64,000 bases of DNA from Pseudomonas sp. LS1212 (GCF_024741815.1 NZ_CP102951.1:1339001-1403000); one strand, 5' to 3'. Numbered from the stretch's first letter, positions 34,299 to 43,961 are shown. Notes: generated by a model not told the origin, from the letters alone. Translations and numbers: made by a program.

Positions 34299-34760
34299 TC
34301 AACCGCGCACCCGCAGGGTCAGGCCCTTGAGAAAGTTGCGCAGCAGCTGGTCGCCGCACGGGCGGTAATTGGTGTGGCCAAACTTGCGAAACAGTGCGCT
34401 CAGTTCAGGCTTGGACACCGGGAACTCGGCGGCCTTGAGAATGGCGTGCATATCGTCTTCCTTCAGTTCGAAGGCGACGCGCAGCTTCTTCAAAATGATG
34501 TTGTTGGTGACCGGCAGTTCGATCGGCAGCGGCGGACGGCTTTCGTCCTTGCCGCGCTTGAAGACCACCAGGCCATCGAGAAAGTGCGCCATGACTTCGT
34601 CCGGGCAGTGCACGAAGCCTTCTTCTTCATCCTTCTTCAGGTAGTTGATGACATCGGCCTTGCTGACTTCCATACCGCCAAGCTTGATGAGGTCGACGAC
34701 TTTGGCGTCATTGATATCGAGCATGTAGCGCACGCTGCGCAGAACATCGTTGTGAATCAT
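34299..34760 (-). CDS. DUF1456 (YehS-like) protein
   Basis: A 153-residue protein from ATG 34760 (MIHNDVLRSVRYMLD). It contains two similar helical repeats: NDVLRSVRYMLDINDAKVVD near the start and NIILKKLRVAFELKEDDMHA about 70 residues later, as in the YehS family. Function unknown; a DNA- or RNA-related role is often guessed. The longer in-frame ORF upstream is not used. Ends 7 bases before trmO. Confidence 0.88.
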   Translation of the reverse strand: MIHNDVLRSVRYMLDINDAKVVDLIKLGGMEVSKADVINYLKKDEEEGFVHCPDEVMAHFLDGLVVFKRGKDESRPPLPIELPVTNNIILKKLRVAFELKEDDMHAILKAAEFPVSKPELSALFRKFGHTNYRPCGDQLLRNFLKGLTLRVRG

Positions 34761-34821
34761 GGTGAATATCCTGATCGATGAGCGCCGCAGTAGGGCGACG
34801 CTGAAAATGGGGCAGTACGGC

Positions 34822-35532
34822 CTAGAACTTTTCCTTGCTCGACAGATAACGCCACTGACCCGACGCAACCTTGCCTATCGAGACGCCACCGACGCGGATG
34901 CGGCGCATCGACACCACCGTCAGGCCAACGCTGGCGCACAGCTGTGCCAACAGGCCGGGTGGAGGGTTTTTCAGGGCGAAGCGCAGGCGTGTTTCGTTCT
35001 GCCAGCTGGCCTTGACCGCGGGCAGTTCGCGACCCTTCCACTTGACGCCGTGGTTGAGTCGATTGAGGCCATGTTCGACCATGTCACCGCTGACTTCGAC
35101 CACGTATTCCTGCTCGAGCTTGGCGATATCGTCGGTGAGCTTGCGGATGATCCGCCAGTCCTGGCTGAACACCTGCAGGCCGCTGGCGCCCTGTTGCAGC
35201 TCGGCTGCGCAGGATAGCCGCAGGAAATGCCCCTTGAGCGGGCGCTTGCCGTAGCGGTGCTCTTCGGACAGGGTCGCTGCCGTGATGGTTGGCAGCGCAC
35301 TTTCGCTGTTCAGTTCGGCGGGCTGGTTGAGCAGCAGCGTAATGGGCTCCGGCGGTATCGCCTTGGCCTCGGGGTCGAGTTCGACCTTCTGGGTGCTGAC
35401 CTTGAACTGCGGTTCGTCGACGATCTCGCCATCTACCGAGACCCAGCCGCCCTCGATGAACAGTTCAGCCTCCCGCCGGGAGCAGCCGACCAGTTCGATA
35501 AGGCGTTTTGAGAGACGAATGGGATCAGACAT
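34822..35532 (-). CDS. RsuA/RluF-family rRNA pseudouridine synthase homologue, catalytic Asp apparently lost
   Basis: 236 residues with an N-terminal S4 RNA-binding domain (RLSKRLIELVGCSRREAELF, about 6-25) and a pseudouridine-synthase fold aligning with RluF along its length (ITLLLNQPAE, EQEYVVEVSGD, LGxGQW-like SGQWRYLS). At the place of the catalytic GRLDxxSxGL motif it reads AELQQGASGL (residues 110-119), putting Gln113 where the Asp should be. The RQIRRM motif is also absent (GLLAQLCASVG). It may bind RNA without isomerising uridine. Confidence 0.82.
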   Translation of the reverse strand: MSDPIRLSKRLIELVGCSRREAELFIEGGWVSVDGEIVDEPQFKVSTQKVELDPEAKAIPPEPITLLLNQPAELNSESALPTITAATLSEEHRYGKRPLKGHFLRLSCAAELQQGASGLQVFSQDWRIIRKLTDDIAKLEQEYVVEVSGDMVEHGLNRLNHGVKWKGRELPAVKASWQNETRLRFALKNPPPGLLAQLCASVGLTVVSMRRIRVGGVSIGKVASGQWRYLSSKEKF

Positions 35533-35672
35533 GGGGAAGCCATTGCAAAAGGATGAGCGCCATTGTAACCGCCCGAGGCCGGTTTATCCCGGCAACATTC
35601 CGCGAAAAGGCTGGGCACGCGCGTGTTGCGTGAAATCTCGGAGCCGGCCGACCTTTTCCTCGGACCGAACTG

Positions 35673-36143
35673 TCAGCCCAGCTGAGCCGATTGTGTGCGT
35701 CTCAAGCGCAGGTGCAGCAGGGGATAGGGTTGTCCCATGCCGTCATGTTCCGAACGACCGATCACTTCGAAACCTTGTTTGAAGTAGAAGCCCACCGCCT
35801 GGTCGTTTTGCTCGTTGACGTCCAGTTCATCGGCGTTCAGGTGTTCCATGGCATAGCGCAGCAGTTGTTTGCCGATGCCCCGGCCGCGATTTCGCGGGTC
35901 GACGAAGAGCATTTCGACCTTGCCGGCAGCCACCCCGGCAAACCCGGTGATGCGCTGGTGCTGGTCCTTGCAGCAGATCAGCATCAAGGCGTCCAGGTAC
36001 TGGTTCTGCACCAGTTCTCTGAGCAGGGTGATATAGCTGTCGGGCAGGAAGCCATGGGTGGCGCGCACCGAGGCTTCCCACACGCGAGTCAATTCGGGGT
36101 AATCACTCTGCTTCGGGGTACGAATGACCGAGTGAGTGCGCAT
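35673..36143 (-). CDS. GNAT family N-acetyltransferase
   Basis: 156 residues. The acetyl-CoA binding motif A is clear: EMLFVDPRNRGRGIGKQLLR (about 76-95, with the R-G-x-G-x-G/K loop), followed by the ELDVNEQNDQAVGFYFKQGF motif B. It resembles the small YafP/YjaB-like acetyltransferases; substrate unknown. It lies downstream of the RsuA-like gene's promoter region on the same strand. Confidence 0.88.
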   Translation of the reverse strand: MRTHSVIRTPKQSDYPELTRVWEASVRATHGFLPDSYITLLRELVQNQYLDALMLICCKDQHQRITGFAGVAAGKVEMLFVDPRNRGRGIGKQLLRYAMEHLNADELDVNEQNDQAVGFYFKQGFEVIGRSEHDGMGQPYPLLHLRLRRTQSAQLG

Positions 36144-36212
36144 GCAACCAGCCTCCTTGTGGGTGATGTTGCCTACTATCGTTCAGTGGCCGCCAAGGTA
36201 AAAGATAGTTGC

Positions 36213-36247
36213 AAAAAAAAGCCCCGCCATAGTGGGCGGGGCTTTCT
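36213..36247 (-). terminator. rimO terminator (symmetrical)
   Basis: AAGCCCCGCC (36219-36228) pairs with GGCGGGGCTT (36235-36244); eight A precede it on the plus strand, giving eight U for the minus-strand rimO transcript. Confidence 0.9.
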
Positions 36248-36259
36248 TCAAGGGTGGAC

Positions 36260-37597
36260 TCAGATGGTCTCGGCCCAAAGGTCGTACTCGTCGGCGTCCG
36301 TCACACGGCACCAGACTTTATCGCCTGGCTTGAGGTCCTTGTCGCTTTCGATATAGACGTTGCCATCGATTTCCGGGGCATCGAAGAAGCAGCGACCTAC
36401 CGCGCCCTGTTCATCGACCTCGTCGATCAGGACTTCGATTTCCTTGCCGATCTTCAGTTGCAGGCGCTGGGCGCTGATTTCCTGCTGGTGAGCCATGAAG
36501 CGGTCCCAACGGTCCTGCTTGACCTCGTCCGGTACCACTTCAGCGTCCAGGTCATTGGCCGGCGCGCCTTCCACTGGGGAGTACTGGAAGCAGCCGACGC
36601 GATCGAGCTGGGCTTCGGTCAGCCAGTCGAGCAGGTACTGGAAGTCTTCCTCGGTTTCGCCAGGGAAGCCGACGATGAAGGTCGAACGGATGATCAGGTC
36701 CGGGCACTGCTCGCGCCACTTCTTGATTCGCGCCAGGGTCTTGTCTTCAAAGGCCGGGCGTTTCATGGCCTTGAGGACTTTCGGGCTGGCGTGCTGGAAA
36801 GGAATATCCAGGTACGGGAGGATTTTCCCGGCGGCCATCAATGGGATCACGTCGTCGACGTTCGGGTACGGGTAGACGTAGTGCAGACGCACCCAGACGC
36901 CGAGCGTGCTGAGGGCTTCACAGAGTTCCAGCATGCGGGTTTTCACCGGCTGGCCGTTCCAGAAGTCGGTCTTGTACTTGACGTCTACGCCATAGGCGCT
37001 GGTGTCCTGGGAGATGACCAGGATCTCTTTGACGCCGGCCTTGACCAGGCGCTCGGCCTCACTGAGTACGTCGCCGACCGGACGGCTGACCAGCTTGCCG
37101 CGCATGGACGGGATGATGCAGAAGCTGCAGCTGTGGTTGCAGCCTTCGGAAATCTTCAGGTATGCATAGTGGCGCGGGGTCAGCTTGATCCCTTGTGGCG
37201 GAACCAGGTCGATCAGGGGGTTGTGATCGAGCTTGGGTGGCACCACTTCGTGGACGGCATTGACCACCTGCTCGTACTGCTGTGGGCCGGTGACGGCCAG
37301 TACGCTGGGGTGCACGTTGCGGATGGCGCTTTCTTCGACGCCCATGCAGCCGGTCACGATGACCTTGCCGTTTTCGGCGATGGCTTCGCCGATCACTTCC
37401 AGGGACTCGGCCTTGGCAGTGTCGATAAAGCCGCAGGTATTGACCACCACGACATCGGCGTCCTGGTAGGTGGACACGACTTCATAGCCTTCCATGCGCA
37501 GCTGGGTCAGGATGCGCTCGGAGTCGACCAGGGCTTTGGGGCAACCCAGAGAGACGAAGCCAACCTTTGGAGCGGACGGCACAGGAGTGGTGGACAT
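36260..37597 (-). CDS. rimO: Ribosomal protein S12 methylthiotransferase RimO
   Basis: Radical-SAM enzyme that adds a methylthio group to Asp88/89 of ribosomal protein S12. 445 residues: UPF0004 domain with cluster cysteines (C19 in SLGCPKALVDS, then NTCGFID and GCMGVEES), radical-SAM motif CNHSCSFC (about 157) and a C-terminal TRAM domain (about 380-445). Start ATG 37597 has GAGG 8 bases upstream; the in-frame extension upstream is unsupported. Confidence 0.97.
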   Translation of the reverse strand: MSTTPVPSAPKVGFVSLGCPKALVDSERILTQLRMEGYEVVSTYQDADVVVVNTCGFIDTAKAESLEVIGEAIAENGKVIVTGCMGVEESAIRNVHPSVLAVTGPQQYEQVVNAVHEVVPPKLDHNPLIDLVPPQGIKLTPRHYAYLKISEGCNHSCSFCIIPSMRGKLVSRPVGDVLSEAERLVKAGVKEILVISQDTSAYGVDVKYKTDFWNGQPVKTRMLELCEALSTLGVWVRLHYVYPYPNVDDVIPLMAAGKILPYLDIPFQHASPKVLKAMKRPAFEDKTLARIKKWREQCPDLIIRSTFIVGFPGETEEDFQYLLDWLTEAQLDRVGCFQYSPVEGAPANDLDAEVVPDEVKQDRWDRFMAHQQEISAQRLQLKIGKEIEVLIDEVDEQGAVGRCFFDAPEIDGNVYIESDKDLKPGDKVWCRVTDADEYDLWAETI

Positions 37598-37949
37598 GGC
37601 AAACCTCGGTGTAATTGGGCCAGTGTCGCCAGGTTGCGCCACTGTCCTGTTGGGCGCTTGCAGCGCCTCTGATCAAAAAGTGCGCAATTCTAGCGGCGCA
37701 CGGCGCAGTTGACCAGCCTTATGCAGGGAAATACGACGAGTGCTGCGCTATGCTTCGCGGCATTGAGCTACGCATTGTCTTGTCGTCTGGCGATGAATCC
37801 TCGCGTGCGCAGCAGGCGCAAGATCTTGAAATCGCTGGGGAGCCCCTGCGGGACTCCAGCTGGTGCGCCACTGCGACAGCCTGGCGGCAGCGGCTACGCC
37901 CAGTCGTTGCAGGGCTTGGTACTTCTGGGGAGTCGGGACGCGCAGACGC
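37598..37949. other. Spacer between rimO and the tRNA-fMet pair
   Basis: About 350 bases that should contain the rimO promoter near 37600-37700. Short ORFs exist on both strands but none has a ribosome site or a recognisable protein. No repeat or attachment-site duplication next to the tRNA genes is visible. Confidence 0.5.
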
Positions 37950-37979
37950 AAAAAAGGCCACTTTTTCAAGTGGCCTTTT
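37950..37979 (-). terminator. Terminator of the downstream tRNA-fMet copy
   Basis: AAGGCCACTT and AAGTGGCCTT form a 10-bp stem with a 4-5 base loop, followed on the minus strand by six U. An almost identical terminator follows the other tRNA copy. Confidence 0.9.
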
Positions 37980-37987
37980 CTGTTGTT

Positions 37988-38064
<77 letters not shown>

Positions 38065-38161
38065 TCTGTGGGGGCGGATTCTACAGGCAGGCGCGCTGGT
38101 GTCAACCGTTAATCGCACAATCTGCCAAATAAATGTCAGCGTGGCAGAAAATCGACACAAA

Positions 38162-38190
38162 CAAAAAAGGCCACTTTTTCAAGTGGCCTT
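38162..38190 (-). terminator. Terminator of the upstream tRNA-fMet copy
   Basis: AAGGCCACTT/AAGTGGCCTT stem with six U on the minus strand, the same design as the terminator at 37950. Confidence 0.9.
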
Positions 38191-38199
38191 CTTTGATGT

Positions 38200-38276
<77 letters not shown>

Positions 38277-38536
38277 GTCTGTGGAGTGAATTCTACAGAA
38301 ATTCCCGGGCATGTCAACCGCTGATTTACAGAAAACCTTTTTTGTTCAAGCGCTTAGGCGTGGGGAAAAAGGCTGCAGGGCAGGTGGCGTAAGGGTTTTG
38401 GCTCTATTGGTGAGGTGTTTTTGATTGATAAAATAAATGCAGATTCATTGATTGGGTGTTCGACATTGAGAAAATAACGCTGCCGGGTGAGATACTGCCG
38501 CTTCACTTCGTACGAACTTTCCCACTTCAAGACGCC

Positions 38537-39598
38537 ATGACCCAGCGCAAAATCATCCACGTTGATTGCGATTGCTTTTACGCAGCCATCGAGATGCGTG
38601 ACGACCCCCGTTTGGCCGGCAAGCCGCTGGCTGTGGGTGGGTCGGCCGATCGGCGCGGGGTCATTGCCACCTGCAACTATGAAGCGCGGGCCTATGGCGT
38701 TCGTTCGGCGATGTCTTCGCGGCATGCGTTGAACCTCTGCCCCGACCTGATCATCGTCAAGCCGCGGATGGAGGCTTATAAGGAAGCCTCGCGAGAAATC
38801 CATGGGATCCTGCGCGACTACACCGAGCTGATCGAGCCTCTGTCGCTGGATGAGGCCTATCTGGACGTTTCCGACAGCATTCGGTTTTCCGGTAGCGCCA
38901 CCCGCATTGCCCAGGACATCCGGCGCCGGGTCTCGAACCAATTGCATATCACCGTCTCGGCCGGCGTGGCGCCGAACAAGTTCCTGGCCAAGATTGCCAG
39001 CGACTGGCGCAAACCCAATGGGTTGTTCGTGATCACCCCGGCCGAGGTCGAAGACTTTGTCGCCATGCTCCCGGTCGCCAAGTTACATGGCGTCGGCAAA
39101 GTGACCGCCGACAAGCTGGGGCGGCTGGGAATTGTTGACTGCCTGACGTTGCGTGACTGGAGCAAGCTGGCATTGGTGCGCGAATTCGGCAGCTTCGGCG
39201 AGCGTCTCTGGAACCTGGCACGGGGTATTGATGACCGCGCAGTACAAAACGACAGTCGTCGCCAATCAATCAGTGTCGAGAATACCTACGACACCGATTT
39301 GCCTGACCTGGAAAGCTGCCTGGGTAAGCTGCCTGAGTTGCTGGAGACTCTGGCAGGGCGTATGGCGCGCATCGACAGCAGTTACCGGCCCGGCAAGCCG
39401 TTCGTCAAAGTGAAGTTTCATGATTTCAGCCAGACGACGCTCGAGCAGACGGGCGCGGGCCGTGATCTGGACAGCTACCAGCAACTATTGACGCAAGCCT
39501 TCGCGCGAGGCGGCAAACCGGTGCGGCTACTGGGTATCGGTGTGCGCTTGCTGGACCTGCGCGGGAAGCATGAGCAACTGGAGTTGTTTGCGTTGTAG
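38537..39598 (+). CDS. dinB: DNA polymerase IV
   Basis: Y-family translesion polymerase. 353 residues from ATG 38537 (MTQRKIIHVDCDCFYA); in-frame upstream codons are an extension. The catalytic carboxylates lie in HVDCDCFYAAIEM (about 8-20) and LSLDEAYLDVS (about 101-111); helix-hairpin-helix VAKLHGVGKVTADKLGRLGI is visible and the C-terminus ends QLELFAL, a beta-clamp binding motif (QLxLF). I looked for a LexA box upstream and found no good match. Confidence 0.97.
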   Translation: MTQRKIIHVDCDCFYAAIEMRDDPRLAGKPLAVGGSADRRGVIATCNYEARAYGVRSAMSSRHALNLCPDLIIVKPRMEAYKEASREIHGILRDYTELIEPLSLDEAYLDVSDSIRFSGSATRIAQDIRRRVSNQLHITVSAGVAPNKFLAKIASDWRKPNGLFVITPAEVEDFVAMLPVAKLHGVGKVTADKLGRLGIVDCLTLRDWSKLALVREFGSFGERLWNLARGIDDRAVQNDSRRQSISVENTYDTDLPDLESCLGKLPELLETLAGRMARIDSSYRPGKPFVKVKFHDFSQTTLEQTGAGRDLDSYQQLLTQAFARGGKPVRLLGIGVRLLDLRGKHEQLELFAL

Positions 39599-39650
39599 CG
39601 AGGAGGGGATGTGCCAGCGGGCTGGCACATCGGGGGGCAACGGGTTGAGA

Positions 39651-40604
39651 TCAGGATGAGCCCGGGTCGGCTACCAGACGGCCGGCGTCCTTGGTCAGCG
39701 ACTTGAGAAACTCCTGTTGCAGTTCCGGGTCGTTGCGGGTCAGTTCGATCAGGCTTTGCTCCAGTTCGCTGGCTTCTTCCTCCAGGCCCAGTTCCGACAG
39801 GCGCTTGACGCGATGCACCCACTGGTTGACTTCGTCGTCTTCCAGGTCGTCGAAGATCAAGGCGTGGGCTTCCAGCAGTTTGCCGCGCAAGGTGCCGCTG
39901 ACCAGCAGGCTGGCATCGGCCTTCACATTGTCGTCTTCATCTTCGACGGCCAATCGCAGGGTACCGATGTGATTGAGGTTCTGTTCGGAGAAAGGGCTGT
40001 CGAGCAGGTTCAGGCGCAACACCCCATTGCGATCAGTGCTCAGGTCATGGGTCTGCTTGCCGGCCGTGACCAGCACCGGACGCTCGCTCCAGGGCAGGCT
40101 GGTGTACTCGCGGCGCTTGTCCTGTTGAACCTCGGTAATACCGGCCAGGTTCTGTTGGGCCCGGCCGTTGGACTGTACGTTCATGGCCGGGTTGAGCCCG
40201 GCAAAACCATAACTGATCCAGTCCTTGGTCGCGGAATCGGGAAGGCGCCCGAGCATGATCACGTTGAGCGCGTTCGCGCCAACGCCGGCCACCACTGCTA
40301 CAGCGCCCAGGGGGATTTCATAGACCTCCCGCCAGGCCTGGTACGGTGTGTAGCGATCATAGCGACGGGTAACTTCGAATTCAGTGACTTCGAACGTCTT
40401 CTGTTCATGGATCCGCACGCGACGTTGCGGAAGCTCAAGTACCTTGGGCTCACCGACATCGATCTGCAGGCTGTGATCGAGCAGCTTGCGCTCGATGCGC
40501 TCCTCGTGCTCGCTGCGCTGGGACATATGGTTGGCGCAGCCGCTGAGGAACAGGGCGCCGCATACGGCGGCGCCCCCGAGGGTTAAGGTACTTCGCTTGA
40601 ACAT
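39651..40604 (-). CDS. Lipoprotein of unknown function next to proS
   Basis: 317 residues with a signal peptide and lipobox LFLSGC (Cys23), so probably a membrane-anchored periplasmic protein. A short hydrophobic stretch IPLGAVAVVAGVGANALNVI (about 98-117) may be a second membrane-associated segment. The C-terminal third is acidic and helical (HRVKRLSELGLEEEASELEQ and beyond). I do not recognise a family. It lies 20 bases after the proS stop on the same strand, so co-transcription with proS is likely. Confidence 0.8.
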   Translation of the reverse strand: MFKRSTLTLGGAAVCGALFLSGCANHMSQRSEHEERIERKLLDHSLQIDVGEPKVLELPQRRVRIHEQKTFEVTEFEVTRRYDRYTPYQAWREVYEIPLGAVAVVAGVGANALNVIMLGRLPDSATKDWISYGFAGLNPAMNVQSNGRAQQNLAGITEVQQDKRREYTSLPWSERPVLVTAGKQTHDLSTDRNGVLRLNLLDSPFSEQNLNHIGTLRLAVEDEDDNVKADASLLVSGTLRGKLLEAHALIFDDLEDDEVNQWVHRVKRLSELGLEEEASELEQSLIELTRNDPELQQEFLKSLTKDAGRLVADPGSS

Positions 40605-40624
40605 GGTTACTCTTGATTTGGCTA

Positions 40625-42340
40625 TCAGCGACGGATGCGAGCTTGGAGGAAAGACAGCACGTCGGCGACAGGAATGGCCTGGGCCTCACCGATGGTGCGG
40701 TTCTTGTATTCAAGGTTGCCTTCGGCCAGGCCGCGATCGCTGACCACGATACGGTGCGGAATGCCGATCAGTTCCATGTCGGCGAACTTGATCCCCGGGC
40801 TGGTTTTCTTGTCGCGATCATCGAGCAAGACTTCGAAGCCGGCGGCCGTCAGCTCTTTATAGAGCTTGTCGGTGGCTTCGCGAACCAGCTCGGTCTCATA
40901 GCGCAGCGGTACCAGGGCGATCTGGAAGGGCGCCAGGGCGTCGCTCCAGATGATGCCGCCGTCGTCGTAGTTCTGCTCGATCGCAGCGGCCACTACCCGG
41001 GAAACACCGATACCGTAGCAACCCATGGTCAGGGTGACGGGCTTGCCGTTCTCGCCCAGGACCTGGCACTTCATGGCTTCGCTGTATTTGGTACCCAGCT
41101 GGAAGATATGGCCCACTTCAATGCCGCGCTTGATAACCAGCGTACCTTGGCCGTCCGGGCTAGGGTCGCCTTCGACTACGTTGCGCAGGTCTGCGACGGT
41201 CGGGACCGGCAGATCGCGTTCCCAGTTCACGCCGAAGTAGTGCTTGTCGTCGATATTGGCGCCGATGCCAAAGTCGCTCATCAGTTCTACCGAGCGGTCA
41301 ATGATGCAGGGCAGGGGCAGGTTCAACGGGCCAAGCGAGCCGGCACCGGCGCCAATGGCTGCGCGCAGCTCGGCTTCGGTCGCCATGACCAATGGGTTGG
41401 CAACCTGTTCCAGATTGGCCGCCTTGATTTCGTTGAGCTCGTGATCGCCACGGATGATCAGTGCAATCAGCTTGCCTTCTTCGGCCGCGTGCACCACCAG
41501 GGTCTTGATGGTTTTCTCGATCGGCAGGTTGAAGCCTTCGACCAGCTGCGCGATGGTCTTGGCGTCTGGCGTATCGACCAGGCGCAGTTCTTCGGTAGGC
41601 GCCGGGCGCGAAGTTTCGCGTGGCAGGGCCTCGGCCTTCTCGATGTTGGCGGCGTAGTCGGACGTGTCGCTGAAGGCGATATCGTCTTCACCGGAATCGG
41701 CCAGTACATGGAACTCGTGCGAACCGGTGCCACCGATCGAACCCGTGTCGGCTTGTACCGGACGGAAGTTCAGGCCCAGGCGAGTGAATACATTGCAGTA
41801 TGCCTGGTGCATGCGATCGTAGGTTTCCTGCAGGGAAGCCTGGTCGACGTGGAAGGAGTAGGCGTCCTTCATGATGAACTCGCGGCCGCGCATCAAGCCG
41901 AAGCGCGGGCGGATCTCGTCACGGAATTTGGTCTGGATCTGGTACATGTTGATCGGCAACTGCTTGTAGCTGTTGAGCTCGTTGCGGGCCAGATCCGTGA
42001 TGACTTCTTCATGGGTAGGGCCTGCACAGAAGTCGCGGTCGTGGCGATCCTTCATGCGCAGCAATTCCGGGCCGTATTGTTCCCAGCGACCCGATTCCCG
42101 CCACAGTTCGGCTGGCTGAATGCCCGGCATCAGGACTTCCAGGGCACCGGCCGCGTTCATTTCCTCGCGCACGATGGCTTCGACCTTGCGCATCACACGA
42201 AGGCCCATCGGCAGCCAGGTGTAAAGACCGGAAGCGAGCTTGCGGATCATGCCGGCCCGCAGCATGAGCTGGTGGCTGATGACGACCGCGTCGGAAGGGG
42301 TTTCTTTCTGAGTGGCGAGCAAATATTGACTGGTGCGCAT
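40625..42340 (-). CDS. proS: Prolyl-tRNA synthetase
   Basis: Charges tRNA-Pro. 571 residues of the bacterial type: class II motifs (KLASGLYTWLPMGLRV, then FRDEIRPRFGLMRGREFIMKD in part), the inserted editing domain between motifs 2 and 3 (about 224-407, with the YbaK-like segment), and the C-terminal anticodon-binding domain (about 475-571). In Pseudomonas proS commonly neighbours oprD, as here. Confidence 0.98.
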   Translation of the reverse strand: MRTSQYLLATQKETPSDAVVISHQLMLRAGMIRKLASGLYTWLPMGLRVMRKVEAIVREEMNAAGALEVLMPGIQPAELWRESGRWEQYGPELLRMKDRHDRDFCAGPTHEEVITDLARNELNSYKQLPINMYQIQTKFRDEIRPRFGLMRGREFIMKDAYSFHVDQASLQETYDRMHQAYCNVFTRLGLNFRPVQADTGSIGGTGSHEFHVLADSGEDDIAFSDTSDYAANIEKAEALPRETSRPAPTEELRLVDTPDAKTIAQLVEGFNLPIEKTIKTLVVHAAEEGKLIALIIRGDHELNEIKAANLEQVANPLVMATEAELRAAIGAGAGSLGPLNLPLPCIIDRSVELMSDFGIGANIDDKHYFGVNWERDLPVPTVADLRNVVEGDPSPDGQGTLVIKRGIEVGHIFQLGTKYSEAMKCQVLGENGKPVTLTMGCYGIGVSRVVAAAIEQNYDDGGIIWSDALAPFQIALVPLRYETELVREATDKLYKELTAAGFEVLLDDRDKKTSPGIKFADMELIGIPHRIVVSDRGLAEGNLEYKNRTIGEAQAIPVADVLSFLQARIRR

Positions 42341-42487
42341 GGTTGGCCGTTGTCGGTTGCTATGACTGAAAATGACCTGGCATTGTACGGTGGTGATCCG
42401 GTTGCGTACAGGATTGAGGTCGATTGAGCCGCGATACTGGTTCCCGGCGGTAGGCTGCTTGTGTGTCGTTTGCCTGCCTGTAAATAG

Positions 42488-42514
42488 AAAAAGCCCGGCA
42501 GTGCCGGGCTTTTC
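42488..42514 (-). terminator. oprD terminator
   Basis: AAAAGCCCGGCA pairs with TGCCGGGCTTTT almost without loop; A-run on the plus strand gives a U-run for the minus-strand oprD transcript. Confidence 0.85.
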
Positions 42515-42542
42515 AGGGTGTAGCTACCTGCGAGATTCTGAA

Positions 42543-43817
42543 TTACAGAATGTTCAGCGGGTAGTTGACGATCAGACGCAGTTCGTCGATCGATGGCGAA
42601 CCGTAGTAAACGCCGTCGCCCGAACGGTAGGTTGCTTGACGAAGACGCAGGCTCAGGTCTTTTGCAGGACCTTCCTGGACTACGTACTTGGCTTCGATGT
42701 CGCGTTCCCACTCTTTGCCGTCGTCGGTGCCGGCCACGTTGGCATCGGTACCTTTGACGTAGCGGGTCATGAAGCTCAGGCCTGGAACACCGTAGGAAGC
42801 CATGTTCAGGTCGTAGCGAGCCTGGTAGGACTTCTCGTCTTCGGCGTTGAAGTCCGAACGAGCAACGGAGTTGGCCAGGAAGATGGTGCCGCCACCGTCT
42901 ACGCCGTAACCGTAGTCGCCGTCACCGGAAACTTTCTGGTAAGCCAGGGTAACGGTGTGGGCGGTCAGGAAGGTGTAGGCGCCGGAGAAGCTGTAGGCGT
43001 TGTTGTCGAGCTTGTCACCGTCGAAAGCGGTGTACAGAGCTGCGCCTTCGCTCTTGGTGTTATAGATGTTGAAGTCGAACACCAGGCCTTGATCGTCAGC
43101 CAGCGGCACGCTGAAGTTCACGTTGCCGTACCACTTGCGCCAGAAGTCTTCTGTTTCTGCATAGTACACAGAGGTAGACAGACCGTCGGTGATTGCGTAG
43201 GAGCCACCAATGAAGTCAGTAGTGGTCAGGTTCAGGCTGTCGTGGTGGGTCTGGTCCTGAGCGTTGAGCGCGGTGAAGTGACCGGCGTTCAGGTCCAGGC
43301 CGTTGATTTCCTTGCTGTTCAAGGAGAAGCCTTCGGCAACTTCAGGCAGCAGGCGGCTGTCGTCGGTCGCGAAAACTGGAACTGCAGTGTACTGGCCGCC
43401 CCACTTCAGCACGGTATCGGAGACGCGCATCTTGACCGCGCCAGTGGCTTCGGAGAAGTCGTCTGCCGAGCGACCATCGGAACCGGTAGGGAACATGCCG
43501 GTACCGGAGCGGCTCTTGCCGCTGTCGAGCTTGACGCCCAGCAGGCCGATAGCGTCAACACCGAAACCAACTGGACCTTGAGTGAAGCCAGACTCGAACA
43601 GAGCGTGGAAGCCCAGGCCGGTTTCTTCCCGGCGGCTTTGCGTGCCAGCCGGGTTGTTACGGAAATCGCGGCTGAAATAGAGCGCACGAGTATTAATGCC
43701 GAAGTTGCTGTCTTCAACGAAGCCCTTCGACTCGGACTGGCTGGAAGCTGCTGCCATTTGGGTACTGCCCGCTGCGGCTACTGCCAGGGCGATCATGCTC
43801 CACTTCATCACGCGCAT
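42543..43817 (-). CDS. oprD: OprD family outer-membrane porin
   Basis: Specific channel for basic amino acids and related small solutes; in P. aeruginosa OprD is the entry route of carbapenems. 424 residues with a signal peptide (ALAVAAAGSTQMAAA, cleavage near 24), the family start KGFVEDSNFGINTRALYFSR, and alternating aromatic beta strands ending in LRLIVNYPLNIL. Next to proS as in P. aeruginosa. ArgR-type sites lie about 150-185 bases upstream. Confidence 0.9.
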   Translation of the reverse strand: MRVMKWSMIALAVAAAGSTQMAAASSQSESKGFVEDSNFGINTRALYFSRDFRNNPAGTQSRREETGLGFHALFESGFTQGPVGFGVDAIGLLGVKLDSGKSRSGTGMFPTGSDGRSADDFSEATGAVKMRVSDTVLKWGGQYTAVPVFATDDSRLLPEVAEGFSLNSKEINGLDLNAGHFTALNAQDQTHHDSLNLTTTDFIGGSYAITDGLSTSVYYAETEDFWRKWYGNVNFSVPLADDQGLVFDFNIYNTKSEGAALYTAFDGDKLDNNAYSFSGAYTFLTAHTVTLAYQKVSGDGDYGYGVDGGGTIFLANSVARSDFNAEDEKSYQARYDLNMASYGVPGLSFMTRYVKGTDANVAGTDDGKEWERDIEAKYVVQEGPAKDLSLRLRQATYRSGDGVYYGSPSIDELRLIVNYPLNIL

Positions 43818-43961
43818 CGTGATTTGCTCCTTTGGTTTTTAGGAAGAGTACTGCCGTCCCACCTGTTTTTTTATCTGGGCGGCTCTTTCTTTTTGTGTCG
43901 GCGCAAACTTATATCACGCAGACCATGTTGGCGATACTTGCAAAACAAACCTTTCAGCTTC

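Noticed and set aside
37748..37969. Minus-strand 73-codon ORF beyond the tRNA terminator, possibly an integrase remnant
   Set aside because: It crosses the tRNA terminator, has no ribosome site, and no integrase motif is seen; no attachment-site repeat next to the tRNA.
38456..38536. LexA box for dinB
   Set aside because: No CTG-N10-CAG element with an AT-rich centre found in the 150 bases upstream.
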